From assembly GCA_903911985.1 (NCBI GenBank), contig CAIWFP010000348.1, positions 1 to 15,248 on the forward strand: DNA of 15,248 bases, given 5' to 3'. The stretch's first letter is position 1. The number at the start of each line of letters is the position of its first letter. The DNA is from an uncultured Sphingomonadales bacterium (GTDB lineage Bacteria; Pseudomonadota; Alphaproteobacteria; Sphingomonadales; Sphingomonadaceae). The translations under genes were made by a program, and so were the position numbers. This document shows positions 7,386-14,762 of the stretch, piece by piece. The notes below the pieces were generated by a model, which saw nothing but the letters and a program-made list of their open reading frames with translations, ran no database searches and had not been told where the DNA came from.

Positions 7386-7409
7386 GTATAGAAAACAGGA
7401 GAGGGTCAG

Positions 7410-8183
7410 TTGTCATTGCTATCGCAAGAGCGGTTGGATTCTGTCAGGGTTTCGGCGGCTGGGGACATCTTGCGCGCTGCCAACGCCCTGCATGAAATCG
7501 CCATCAGCTGCGGCATGCGTGCCGCCCCTGCTCACGACATCGCCGACAAGCGCACGCCAGTGGATGGCGAGGGGCGGTTGCTGGCCAGCACCGTGTTCGG
7601 CTGGACGGAAGATGCGCGGGTCTGGTGGCAAAACTCCAGAATCGCGCTCGATTCCCCGATCACCACCGCCTGCCGGTTTGAAAGCCAGCCCTTCTGGGTC
7701 AATGCCGGGGGCTTCCACACGCGCCAGCCCAACGCCTACCTCACCTCCATCGACCTCACCAATTTCGAGACCCGCGCAATGACCCGCGCGGCGATCGTCG
7801 TGCCGGTCCACATGCCTTTCGGCCAGATCGGCGCGGTCAGCTTCAACCCGATCGACAGGGATTGTGTCGATCTGAGCGAGCAGTTCCTTGCCCTTGAGGA
7901 TGCGCTGGGCCTCTACTCCCGCACCTTCATCACCACCTATGTGCAGGTCATGGGCTCTGTGCAGGCCTTGCCGCCGGGGTCGCGCCTGTCAAAGCGCGAG
8001 GTGGAATGCCTGCGCTGGGCGGCGATTGGCAAGACCGATCTGGAAATCAGCATGATCATGTCGCGCAGCAGGGCCACGGTCCGCTTCCACATTCACAACG
8101 CCTCGGTCAAGCTGAACGCCGTGAACCGCAGCCAGACCGTGTTCAAGGCATCCCAGCTCGGCTATATTTCCCTGAACAGCTAA
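7410..8183 (+). CDS. LuxR-family transcriptional regulator, solo, TTG start
   Basis: This 257-residue regulator has an N-terminal half resembling the autoinducer-binding domain of LuxR proteins and a C-terminal LuxR-type helix-turn-helix at about 193-250 (LSKREVECLRW, then ATVRFHIHNASVKLNAVNR). In the sensor half, LDSPITTACR (80-89) and AAIVVPVHMPFGQIGAVSF (127-145) fit the domain's pattern, but the usual Tyr-Pro-x-x-Trp and Asp-Pro ligand residues are altered (for example Asp-Ser-Pro). No AHL synthase gene is present, so it may sense a pathway compound or an outside signal. The TTG start is supported by AGGAG at 7397-7401, eight bases upstream, and no in-frame ATG lies close by. It is divergent from an acyl-CoA dehydrogenase and probably controls the neighbouring operons. 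Confidence 0.9.
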   Translation: MSLLSQERLDSVRVSAAGDILRAANALHEIAISCGMRAAPAHDIADKRTPVDGEGRLLASTVFGWTEDARVWWQNSRIALDSPITTACRFESQPFWVNAGGFHTRQPNAYLTSIDLTNFETRAMTRAAIVVPVHMPFGQIGAVSFNPIDRDCVDLSEQFLALEDALGLYSRTFITTYVQVMGSVQALPPGSRLSKREVECLRWAAIGKTDLEISMIMSRSRATVRFHIHNASVKLNAVNRSQTVFKASQLGYISLNS

Positions 8184-8197
8184 ATCCGCCCGGGCAG

Positions 8198-9817
8198 TCA
8201 GGGCCGATCCTTCAGGATCATGGCCGCGGCCCGCAGGCCGATGGCCATCGCCGGCGCATTGGTGTTGCCGGTCACATGGCCGGGAATGATCGAGCAATCG
8301 ACCACGCGCAGCCCGGCCACGCCATTTACCCTGAGCTGGGGATCAACCACCGCCTGTGCATCCGCGCCCATGCGGCAGGTGCCGATGGCATGCAGCCCGC
8401 AACTGGACAAGCGGCGGAACACGGCAAGCAGCTCCTCGTCGGACTGCACCGAAGGACCCGGAATCGCCTCGTCGCCAACCAGATCGCCCAGCGGCGGGGC
8501 AGCCATGAACGCCCGCATCTTGCGCAGCAATTGCACGGCCGACTTGCGATCATGCTCGGTGCTGAGCCAGTTGGGGAGGATCTCGGGCGGGTCGCTGCCG
8601 CGCGGCCCGGTAACCCGCAGGGACCCCTCGCTGGTCAGCCGCAGGAGCTGGCCGTAGATGGTGATGCCCGGGCGCCGGTCAATCTTGTCGAGCGGCACGG
8701 GATTATTGTCTTCCGACACCTGAAACGTGTAGCCGCCGAGATAGAGCTGGGCATCGGTCCGCCCATCGGGATGCGCCACATTGCAAAAAGCGCCAACCTC
8801 GAAGGGGCCGGTGGCCATGATCCCGCTGCGCGAGGCGAAGTAGCGGACCATGGCCGCCGCCAGGCCCAGCCCGAAAAAGCTGCGCTGCGTGCCCTGCCCG
8901 CTCAGCAAGCGATAGGGCATGGATAGCGACAGATGCTCGATCATCCGCTCGCCGACATCGGGGGAATGGGCGATGGTCTCGATACCCGCCGTCCGCAGCC
9001 GGTTGCCATCGCCAATGCCTGACCGCTGCAGCAGCAGAGGGCTTTCCATCGCTCCGCCCGAGACGATAATCTCGCCGCGACACGCGAACCGGCGCGCCTG
9101 CCCTTTCACCGTCGCCTCGATCCCCACCGCGCGTCCTTCGCGGAACAGGATACGCTCCGCCAGCGCGCCCGTCACCACGCGCAGATTGGGCCGCTTGCGC
9201 GCCGGGGCGAGAAATGTCCGGCTGGCGCTTTCGCGGCGCCCTTTGCGGATATTGTGGCTGTAGAGTCCCACACGGGGGCCCGGCGTCGCGTTCAGGTCAT
9301 CAACCGGGGCCAAACCCAGCGCCGTGCCGGCCTCGATCATGCGATCAGCCAGCGGATAGGTGAAAATCGCCGGATCAACATGCACCCGCCCGCCACTGCC
9401 GCGCATCGGCCCCGCGCCCATGGCGTGGTCCTCCAGCGCCAGAAAAGCCTCGGTCATGCTCGCGCCGTTCCAGCCGGTGGCGCCCCTGGCTTCCCACGCA
9501 TCGTAATCGGCCGGTTCACCCCGGCTCCAGATCATGCCGTTGATTGATGAGGAGCCGCCAAGTCCCTTGCCGCGGATCCAGGCCTCGCCCAGCGGGCCGC
9601 CCTCCTCGCGCGGCTGGCTGACCGGATAGACCCACATATGGGCGGGCTTGGTCACCAGCTTGGCCACGCCCTTGGGCAGTGTTACCCAAAAGCTGTTGTT
9701 TTCGCCGCCCGCTTCCAGAACCAGCACGCGCGAGCGCCCGTCGGCACTGAGCCTTTCGGCCAACACGCACCCGGCCGAGCCCGCGCCCACGACGATATAG
9801 TCCCAGATTTCGGTCAT
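8198..9817 (-). CDS. GMC-family FAD-dependent alcohol dehydrogenase
   Basis: This is a 539-residue glucose-methanol-choline oxidoreductase, which oxidises an alcohol to an aldehyde or ketone using FAD. The N-terminal FAD motif is GAGSAG (11-16) with the acidic end of strand two in LEAGG. GMC signature 1 spans about 82-105 (GKGLGGSSSINGMIWSRG), and signature 2 is GGAMESPLLLQRSGIG. The active-site pair is His476 (HAIGTCRMG) and Asn520 (GNTNAP), with the same 44-residue spacing as His466/Asn510 of choline oxidase. Signature 1 lacks the His that binds FAD covalently in choline oxidase, so FAD is probably non-covalent. The start at 9817 has GGAGG eight bases upstream. It converges on the LuxR gene with 14 bases between them and diverges from the operon at 9959. 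The electron acceptor and substrate are unknown; calling it choline dehydrogenase would be unsafe. Confidence 0.92.
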   Translation of the reverse strand: MTEIWDYIVVGAGSAGCVLAERLSADGRSRVLVLEAGGENNSFWVTLPKGVAKLVTKPAHMWVYPVSQPREEGGPLGEAWIRGKGLGGSSSINGMIWSRGEPADYDAWEARGATGWNGASMTEAFLALEDHAMGAGPMRGSGGRVHVDPAIFTYPLADRMIEAGTALGLAPVDDLNATPGPRVGLYSHNIRKGRRESASRTFLAPARKRPNLRVVTGALAERILFREGRAVGIEATVKGQARRFACRGEIIVSGGAMESPLLLQRSGIGDGNRLRTAGIETIAHSPDVGERMIEHLSLSMPYRLLSGQGTQRSFFGLGLAAAMVRYFASRSGIMATGPFEVGAFCNVAHPDGRTDAQLYLGGYTFQVSEDNNPVPLDKIDRRPGITIYGQLLRLTSEGSLRVTGPRGSDPPEILPNWLSTEHDRKSAVQLLRKMRAFMAAPPLGDLVGDEAIPGPSVQSDEELLAVFRRLSSCGLHAIGTCRMGADAQAVVDPQLRVNGVAGLRVVDCSIIPGHVTGNTNAPAMAIGLRAAAMILKDRP

Positions 9818-9958
9818 TCAGGTCCCTCCGGCCGATAAGGTCTCACAAACCGGCCCGTGGACCACCCTAGCGTTTTGATGAGTCGGAAAACCTGCCCCCA
9901 CAGGCGTAGAGACAAGGGCGCAGAGCAATTACAGACTCGCAATCGGGATGGGAGAAAC
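9818..9958. promoter_or_regulatory. Divergent intergenic region between GMC gene and thiolase/dehydrogenase operon
   Basis: These 141 bases should hold promoters for both directions. GGAGG lies before the GMC start on the minus strand, and GGGAGA lies a few bases before the ATG at 9959. An element related to the one at 7290 lies at 9867-9882. I could not identify a clear -35/-10 pair. Confidence 0.55.
9867..9882 (-). promoter_or_regulatory. Candidate shared operator, second copy
   Basis: Read on the minus strand this is CTCATCAAAACGCTAG followed by GG. It keeps the CAAAA core and right-hand CTAGGG of the 7290 element, 11 of 16 positions within the core. It lies 50 bases upstream of the GMC start and 77 bases upstream of the start at 9959. 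Relative to the nearest minus-strand gene its distance matches that of the 7290 copy (53 bases), but its orientation is reversed. Confidence 0.3.
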
Positions 9959-10354
9959 ATGAGCGTTATCGCGGAAGGCCTCTTTACCAACGAGCATCCT
10001 CCGCGTTTGATCGGTGGCCGGAATCGCGTGTCTGGACGGATTGTTTTCCCCTGCCCGCCGGGCACCGATTACGAGCCATGGCCGCTGCAACGCACCGGGC
10101 GCCTGTGGTCCTATACGATCCAGCGCTATCGCCCGAAATCGCCGCCCTACGCCGGGCCAGACGCCTTCGCTCCCTGGGCGGTGGCCTATGTGAAACTGCC
10201 CGGCGAAACCATCGTCGAAGCCCGGCTGACCAATGTCGCCTTCGATCGCATCAGCATCGGCATGGCGCTCGAACTGACCCAGATCCCGCTCGATCCGGAC
10301 GCGGCGCAGCCGGTGCTGATCCATGCTTTTCAGCCTGTGAGTGCCCTGTCATGA
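9959..10354 (+). CDS. DUF35 OB-fold protein without the zinc-ribbon cysteines, thiolase partner
   Basis: This 131-residue protein resembles the DUF35 family, small proteins with a rubredoxin-like zinc ribbon and an OB fold that pair with thiolase-like enzymes and acyl-CoA hydratases. The C-terminal OB segment is recognisable (GRLWSYTIQRY at 47-57, FAPWAVAYVKLPGE at 70-83, ISIGMALEL at 99-107). In the N-terminal region the sequence GGRNRVSGRIVFPCPPG (19-35) has Asn22 and Ser25 where the family has its first Cys-x-x-Cys, and no second pair follows; the only cysteine is Cys32. Zinc binding is therefore unlikely. I chose the ATG at 9959 because GGGAGA precedes it. Its stop overlaps the thiolase start as ATGA, which supports a stoichiometric complex. 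It opens the long plus-strand operon. Confidence 0.8.
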   Translation: MSVIAEGLFTNEHPPRLIGGRNRVSGRIVFPCPPGTDYEPWPLQRTGRLWSYTIQRYRPKSPPYAGPDAFAPWAVAYVKLPGETIVEARLTNVAFDRISIGMALELTQIPLDPDAAQPVLIHAFQPVSALS

Positions 10355-11508
10355 GCGATGTCTGCATTGTCGGGATCGGCATCCATCCCTTTGGCCGCAC
10401 CGAGGGCGTATCCGGGCTGGATCAGGGCGTTTTCGCGGTGCGTCAGGCCCTGGCCGATGCCGGGGCGCAATGGCCGGATATTCAGTTCGCCTATGGCGGC
10501 TCCGATGCCGCCGGCAATCCCGATACCATGGTCGAGCGGCTTGGCCTGACCGGGATCCAGTTCATCAACGTGCGCAATGGCTGTGCGGCGGGTGGCTCGG
10601 CGCTGGCCTCGGCACAGATGGCGATCAAGTCCGGCGAATATGATCTGGGCCTCGCCGTCGGCTTCGACAAGCATCCGCGCGGCGCCTTCAACGCCCTGCC
10701 CGCCGAATACAACCTGCCCGACTGGTATGGCGAGGCGGGCTATATGATCACCACCCAGTTCTTTGGCGCCAAGATCATGCGCTATATGCACGAACACGGC
10801 ATCTCCGCCACATCGCTGGGCCGGGTCTCGCAGAAAGCCTTTCGCAACGCCGTCCACGCACCCCATGCCTGGCGCCGCGAACCGGTGTCGCTGGAAACCA
10901 TCATGGAGGCGCCGATGGTCAGCGACCCCTATACGAAATACATGTTCTGCTCGCCGGCCGAGGGCGGCGTTGCCCTGATCCTGGCCAGCGAAAAGAAGGC
11001 GCGCGAGCTGGGCAAGCCGATTATCCGGTTGAAGGCCGTGACCATGCGCACCCGCCCGCCGGGTTCGTTCGAGGTCTTCGCGCCGTCGATCGACATCGCC
11101 GGAAATTCCGCCCCGCGCGGCTCGGCCACGAGGATCGCGGCGGCGGACGCCTTTCGTATGGCCGGCATCGGGCCCGAAGACATTGCCCTCGCCCAGCTTC
11201 AGGATACCGAGGCGGGCGCGGAACTGATGAACATGGCCGAGAACGGTTTCTGCCGCGATGGCGAACAGGAAGCCTGGCTGGCCGAGGGCCACACCGAAAT
11301 TGGCGGCAAGCTTGCCGTCAATACCGATGGCGGCTGTCTGGCCTGCGGCGAGCCGATCGGCGCATCCGGGTTGCGTCAAGTATATGAGAATGTCGTGCAA
11401 CTGCGAGGAGATGGCGGCGGGCGCCAGGTTCCCGGCAATCCCAAGACCGCCTATAGCCATGTTTATGGCGCACCGGGCGTCTCGGCCGTGACGATTATGG
11501 AACGCTGA
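10351..11508 (+). CDS. Thiolase-superfamily protein (SCP2-thiolase/lipid-transfer-protein type)
   Basis: This is a 385-residue thiolase-fold protein expected to act on CoA thioesters. The nucleophile-type Cys78 lies in VRNGCAAGGSAL. The later thiolase signature reads NTDGGCLACGEPIGASGLRQ, with Glu334 where classical thiolases have the His of Gly-His-Pro. The final segment (AYSHVYGAPG, 367-376) lacks the Cys-x-Gly motif of ordinary thiolases. The catalytic set is thus incomplete for Claisen condensation or thiolysis. Together with the DUF35 neighbour this resembles the Ltp/SCP2 group, some members of which are retro-aldolases in steroid side-chain breakdown. It overlaps the DUF35 gene by four bases and the next dehydrogenase gene by one (TGATG), so these three are likely translated together. 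The exact reaction, thiolytic or aldolytic, remains open. Confidence 0.88.
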   Translation: MSDVCIVGIGIHPFGRTEGVSGLDQGVFAVRQALADAGAQWPDIQFAYGGSDAAGNPDTMVERLGLTGIQFINVRNGCAAGGSALASAQMAIKSGEYDLGLAVGFDKHPRGAFNALPAEYNLPDWYGEAGYMITTQFFGAKIMRYMHEHGISATSLGRVSQKAFRNAVHAPHAWRREPVSLETIMEAPMVSDPYTKYMFCSPAEGGVALILASEKKARELGKPIIRLKAVTMRTRPPGSFEVFAPSIDIAGNSAPRGSATRIAAADAFRMAGIGPEDIALAQLQDTEAGAELMNMAENGFCRDGEQEAWLAEGHTEIGGKLAVNTDGGCLACGEPIGASGLRQVYENVVQLRGDGGGRQVPGNPKTAYSHVYGAPGVSAVTIMER

Positions 11509-12728
11509 TGGACATCAATCTCTCCACCGGGGAAATCGCTTTCCGCAACGAGGTCCGCGCCTTCCTGCAGGACAAGCTGCCGCCGCAGGTCAAATCCGGT
11601 GCGGCGGGGTCCCCTTCGGTATTTGTCGAGCCGGAAATCGGGCAGACCTGGAACGCCGTTCTGCACAAGCAGGGCTGGTTGGGCTATCAGTGGCCGGTGG
11701 AATATGGCGGCACCGGCTGGAGCGCGGTGCAACGCTATATCTTCGAAAAGGAATGTGCGCTGGCCGGCGCGCCCAACCTCACCGTACTTGGGCTCAAGCT
11801 GGTTGCCCCGGCGATCTGGACCTTTGGCACCGAAGAGCAGAAGCGGCGCTATCTGCCCCGCATTCTCACCGGCGATGATTACTGGTGTCAGGGCTTTTCC
11901 GAGCCGGGCAGCGGCTCCGATCTGGCCTCTTTGCAGTGCCGCGCCCTGCGTGTTAGCGATGCCGGGGGCGATCGCTATATCCTCAACGGGTCGAAGATCT
12001 GGACCACCCATGCCCACCATGCCAACCGCATGTTCTGTCTGGTGCGCACCGATGCCACCGCCCGCAAACAGGCCGGTATTTCCTTCCTGCTGGTGGATAT
12101 GAACCAGCCCGGCATTACCGTGCGCCCGATACTGACAATGGCGGGTGACCACGAGGTCAATCAGGTGTTCCTGGAAGATGTCGTGGTCCCGGTCGAAGAC
12201 CGGCTTGGCGACGAGGGAGCCGGTTGGACCATCGCCAAATTCCTGCTGGAAAACGAGCGCGGCGGATCCTGCCATGCCCCCAAGCTGAGCTTCGACCTCG
12301 ACCGGCTGGAACAGGCCGCGCAGAGCGAGCCCGATGGGCGCGGCGGCACCATGGCGGGCGATCATCAGTGGCGCCGCAAACTGGCCCGCGCCCGTCTGTC
12401 GGCGCAGGCGCTGGAAATGATCGAACTGAAGATCGTTTCGGAAATTGCCAAGGGCAGGCCGCCGGGTCCGCAAACCTCGCTAACCAAGCTGCTGGCCTCC
12501 AACCTGCGGCAGGAAATCGATCTGCTGGCTGTTGATCTGTATGGCGCGGGCGGGCTCCAGCTCGATCTGGAACGGCCGCTCTATGGTGCCGATGCGCCAG
12601 CGCCGGTTCATTCGCGGGATGCGCAACTGGCCGCGCCACGCTACCTCAATAGCCGAGCCTGGACGATTTTCGGCGGGACCAACGAGGTCCAGGCCCAGAT
12701 CATCGCCAAATCCGTGCTTGGCCTGTAA
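11508..12728 (+). CDS. Acyl-CoA dehydrogenase, probably the catalytic subunit of a pair
   Basis: This is a 406-residue FAD-type acyl-CoA dehydrogenase. The FAD/substrate segment CQGFSEPGSGSDLASL is at 127-142, and SKIWTTHAH at 162-170 continues the middle domain. The terminal signature reads IFGGTNEVQ, with Gly where medium-chain enzymes have the catalytic Glu (IYEGT). The base is instead likely Glu250 in ENERG, the position used by isovaleryl- and long-chain-type enzymes. This is the layout of the catalytic subunit in alpha2-beta2 dehydrogenases acting on bulky steroid-type CoA esters, and the dehydrogenase at 6119-7237 could be its partner. Its start overlaps the thiolase stop by one base. 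It probably introduces a 2,3-double bond into a CoA thioester upstream of hydration and cleavage by the thiolase-like enzyme; no enoyl-CoA hydratase is in view. Confidence 0.92.
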   Translation: MDINLSTGEIAFRNEVRAFLQDKLPPQVKSGAAGSPSVFVEPEIGQTWNAVLHKQGWLGYQWPVEYGGTGWSAVQRYIFEKECALAGAPNLTVLGLKLVAPAIWTFGTEEQKRRYLPRILTGDDYWCQGFSEPGSGSDLASLQCRALRVSDAGGDRYILNGSKIWTTHAHHANRMFCLVRTDATARKQAGISFLLVDMNQPGITVRPILTMAGDHEVNQVFLEDVVVPVEDRLGDEGAGWTIAKFLLENERGGSCHAPKLSFDLDRLEQAAQSEPDGRGGTMAGDHQWRRKLARARLSAQALEMIELKIVSEIAKGRPPGPQTSLTKLLASNLRQEIDLLAVDLYGAGGLQLDLERPLYGADAPAPVHSRDAQLAAPRYLNSRAWTIFGGTNEVQAQIIAKSVLGL

Positions 12729-12747
12729 CCATGAACGAGGAACTGTA

Positions 12748-13719
12748 ATGCAGCTGAGCCGTGAAGCGCTGCAACGCGCATATCGTCAGATGAAGGTCAT
12801 CCGGGAGTTCGAGGAACGCCTGCATACCGAGATCCAGACCGGCGAGATCGCCGGTTTCACCCACCTCTATTGCGGACAGGAAGCGGTGGCGGTGGGCGTG
12901 TGCGAACACCTCGACATCGACGACAAGATCGTCTCCACCCATCGCGGCCATGGCCACTGCCTGGCCAAGGGCTGCGAGCTGAACGGGATGATGGCCGAGA
13001 TCTGGGGCAGCCGCGAGGGCCTGTGCAAGGGCAAGGGCGGTTCGATGCATATCGCCGATATCGACAAGGGCATGCTCGGTGCCAACGGCATCGTCGGCGC
13101 GGGGGCGCCCATAGCCGTGGGTGCGGCCCTATCAGCCAAAATCGACAACAAGGGCAAGGTCGCCATCGCTTTTTCAGGCGATGGCGCCTGCAACCAGGGC
13201 ACCACCTTCGAGGCGATGAACTTTGCCGTGGTGACCCAGGCGCCCTGCATCTTCGTGTTCGAGAACAACCATTATTCCGAACATACCGGCGTCGACTATG
13301 CCGTTGGCACCGCGCGGGATATTGCCAGCCGCGCCGAGGCTTTCGGTATGAAGGTATGGCGCGCCGACGGCACCGACTTCTTTGCCGTGCACGACACCAT
13401 GCGCGAGGTTCTGGACTTTGTGCGCGGCGGCGGCGGCCCGGCGGCGGTGGAATTCGACACGGAACGCTTCTTCGGCCATTTCGAGGGCGATCCGCAGCGT
13501 TATCGCGCCAAGGGCGAGATTGAGCGCATCCGCGAAAGCCGCGATTGCCTCAAGAATTTCCGCATCAGTGTCACCGGCGCGAAACTGCTCACCGACGCCG
13601 ACCTCGACCAGATCGATCAGGATGTGCTGGACAGCATCGAAGCCGCCGTGGTTGCCGCGCGCGCCGCGGACCGCCCCACCCCGGAAGACGTCCTTTCCGA
13701 CGTCTACATTGCCTACTGA
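12748..13719 (+). CDS. Thiamine-diphosphate-dependent dehydrogenase E1, alpha subunit
   Basis: This 323-residue protein belongs to the E1 alpha subunits of pyruvate, branched-chain 2-oxoacid and acetoin dehydrogenase complexes. The thiamine diphosphate/Mg motif runs from GDG (144-146) to NN (173-174). The THRGHGH segment (64-70) and GKGGSMHI (95-102) are also typical of the family. With E1 beta it decarboxylates a 2-oxoacid, or cleaves an acyloin, and passes the acyl group to a lipoyl E2. The length suits acetoin-type E1 alpha as well as short PDH E1 alpha. Its ATG follows the dehydrogenase stop by 19 bases, with GAGGAA upstream. The placement behind thiolase and acyl-CoA dehydrogenase genes argues for a catabolic rather than housekeeping role. 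The substrate is not determined. Confidence 0.93.
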   Translation: MQLSREALQRAYRQMKVIREFEERLHTEIQTGEIAGFTHLYCGQEAVAVGVCEHLDIDDKIVSTHRGHGHCLAKGCELNGMMAEIWGSREGLCKGKGGSMHIADIDKGMLGANGIVGAGAPIAVGAALSAKIDNKGKVAIAFSGDGACNQGTTFEAMNFAVVTQAPCIFVFENNHYSEHTGVDYAVGTARDIASRAEAFGMKVWRADGTDFFAVHDTMREVLDFVRGGGGPAAVEFDTERFFGHFEGDPQRYRAKGEIERIRESRDCLKNFRISVTGAKLLTDADLDQIDQDVLDSIEAAVVAARAADRPTPEDVLSDVYIAY

Positions 13720-13738
13720 TCGCAGGAACGAGACCGAC

Positions 13739-14752
13739 ATGGCACAGATGATGTACCGCGACGCCGTCCTTACGACGATCGCAGAAGAAATGGAGCGCGA
13801 CAGCAGCGTTGTGGTGCTGGGCGAGGATGTGGTGGGCGGCATGGGCACCCCCGGCGGGCCGGAGGCGATTGGCGGCATCTGGTCCACCTCGACCGGGCTG
13901 TTCGACAAATTCGGCAAGGATCGCGTGATCGACACGCCGATCTCGGAAAGCGCCATCATTGGCGCTGCCGCCGGCCTCGCGCTGGCTGGCAAACGGCCGA
14001 TTGCCGAATTGATGTTCGCCGACTTCATCGGCGTCAGCCTCGACCAGATCTGGAACCAGACGGCCAAGTTCCGTTACATGTTCGGCGGCAAGACCAAATG
14101 CCCGGTGGTGATCCGCATGGCCTATGGCGCGGGCTATAACGCGGCGGCCCAGCACAGCCAGTCGGTCCACCAGATCCTCACCGGCATGCCGGGGCTCAAG
14201 GTGGTGATGCCTTCCACCCCGGCCGATGTGAAAGGCCTGCTGCGGCAAGCCATTCGCGATGACGATCCGGTGATCTTCCTTGAGCACAAGGCGCTTTATG
14301 GCATGAGCGGCGAGGTGCCCGAGGGTGCCGACCAGATCATTCCCTTTGGCCATGCCCGCCTTGCCCGCGCCGGCGAGGATGTGACGATCATCTCCTCGGG
14401 CCTGCTGCTGGGCTTTTGCGAGGCGGTGGCCGACAAGCTTGCCGCCGAGGGCATTGGCTGCGACGTGATCGACCTGCGCACCACCAGCCCGCTCGACGAG
14501 GAGGCGATCATCGATTCGGTCGAGGTGACCGGCCGGGTCGTCGTGGTTGACGAGGCCCCTCCCCGCTGCGGCCTTGCCGCCGACATCTGCGCGCTGATAG
14601 CCGCCAGGGCCTTCGCCAGCCTCAAGGCCCCGCCACAGGCGGTAACCCCGCCGCATACCCCCATCCCCTTCGCCCGCGAACTGGAAAGCGCCTACCTGCC
14701 CTCGGTCGACAAGATCGAAGCAGCGGTGCGCCATGTTCTCGGCTGGCGCTGA
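13739..14752 (+). CDS. Thiamine-diphosphate-dependent dehydrogenase E1, beta subunit
   Basis: This 337-residue E1 beta subunit begins directly with the catalytic fold (MYRDAVLTTIAEEMERD). Familiar stretches are VVLGEDV (24-30), RVIDTPISESAIIGAAAGLA, the EL-FADFI segment, and GYNAAAQHSQSVH before the subunit interface. Housekeeping PDH E1 beta of many alphaproteobacteria carries an N-terminal lipoyl domain and is well over 400 residues; this one lacks it, marking it as an accessory complex. The ATG at 13739 is 19 bases after the E1 alpha stop, with a loosely placed AGGA and GAGA upstream. The stop at 14752 overlaps the likely ribosome-binding site of the E2 gene. It works as an alpha2-beta2 tetramer with the E1 alpha gene just upstream. 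Confidence 0.93.
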   Translation: MAQMMYRDAVLTTIAEEMERDSSVVVLGEDVVGGMGTPGGPEAIGGIWSTSTGLFDKFGKDRVIDTPISESAIIGAAAGLALAGKRPIAELMFADFIGVSLDQIWNQTAKFRYMFGGKTKCPVVIRMAYGAGYNAAAQHSQSVHQILTGMPGLKVVMPSTPADVKGLLRQAIRDDDPVIFLEHKALYGMSGEVPEGADQIIPFGHARLARAGEDVTIISSGLLLGFCEAVADKLAAEGIGCDVIDLRTTSPLDEEAIIDSVEVTGRVVVVDEAPPRCGLAADICALIAARAFASLKAPPQAVTPPHTPIPFARELESAYLPSVDKIEAAVRHVLGWR

Positions 14753-14762
14753 GGAACAGCTG

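Larger units (their letters stand above)
7238..7409. promoter_or_regulatory. Divergent intergenic region between acyl-CoA dehydrogenase and LuxR regulator
   Basis: These 172 bases separate the two genes' starts and should hold both promoters. They contain a CTAG-N8-CTAG element at 7290-7305, 53 bases upstream of the dehydrogenase start, and an AT-rich island at 7373-7392 just upstream of the regulator's ribosome-binding site. A TTGGGA at 7362-7367 could be a -35 element for the regulator, but no -10 sits at ideal spacing. Confidence 0.55.

Noticed and set aside
8188..8195. GCCCGGGC palindrome between the converging LuxR and GMC genes as a terminator
   Set aside because: It has no loop and no T-run, so it cannot form a useful hairpin.
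8198..9817. Choline dehydrogenase (betA)
   Set aside because: The GMC signatures are family-wide and no betaine aldehyde dehydrogenase or choline transporter is nearby; only the family can be supported.
12731..12748. A five-codon leader-like frame (MNEEL) whose stop overlaps the E1 alpha start as TAATG
   Set aside because: Its codons simply contain the GAGGAA ribosome-binding site for E1 alpha, so it is probably incidental.
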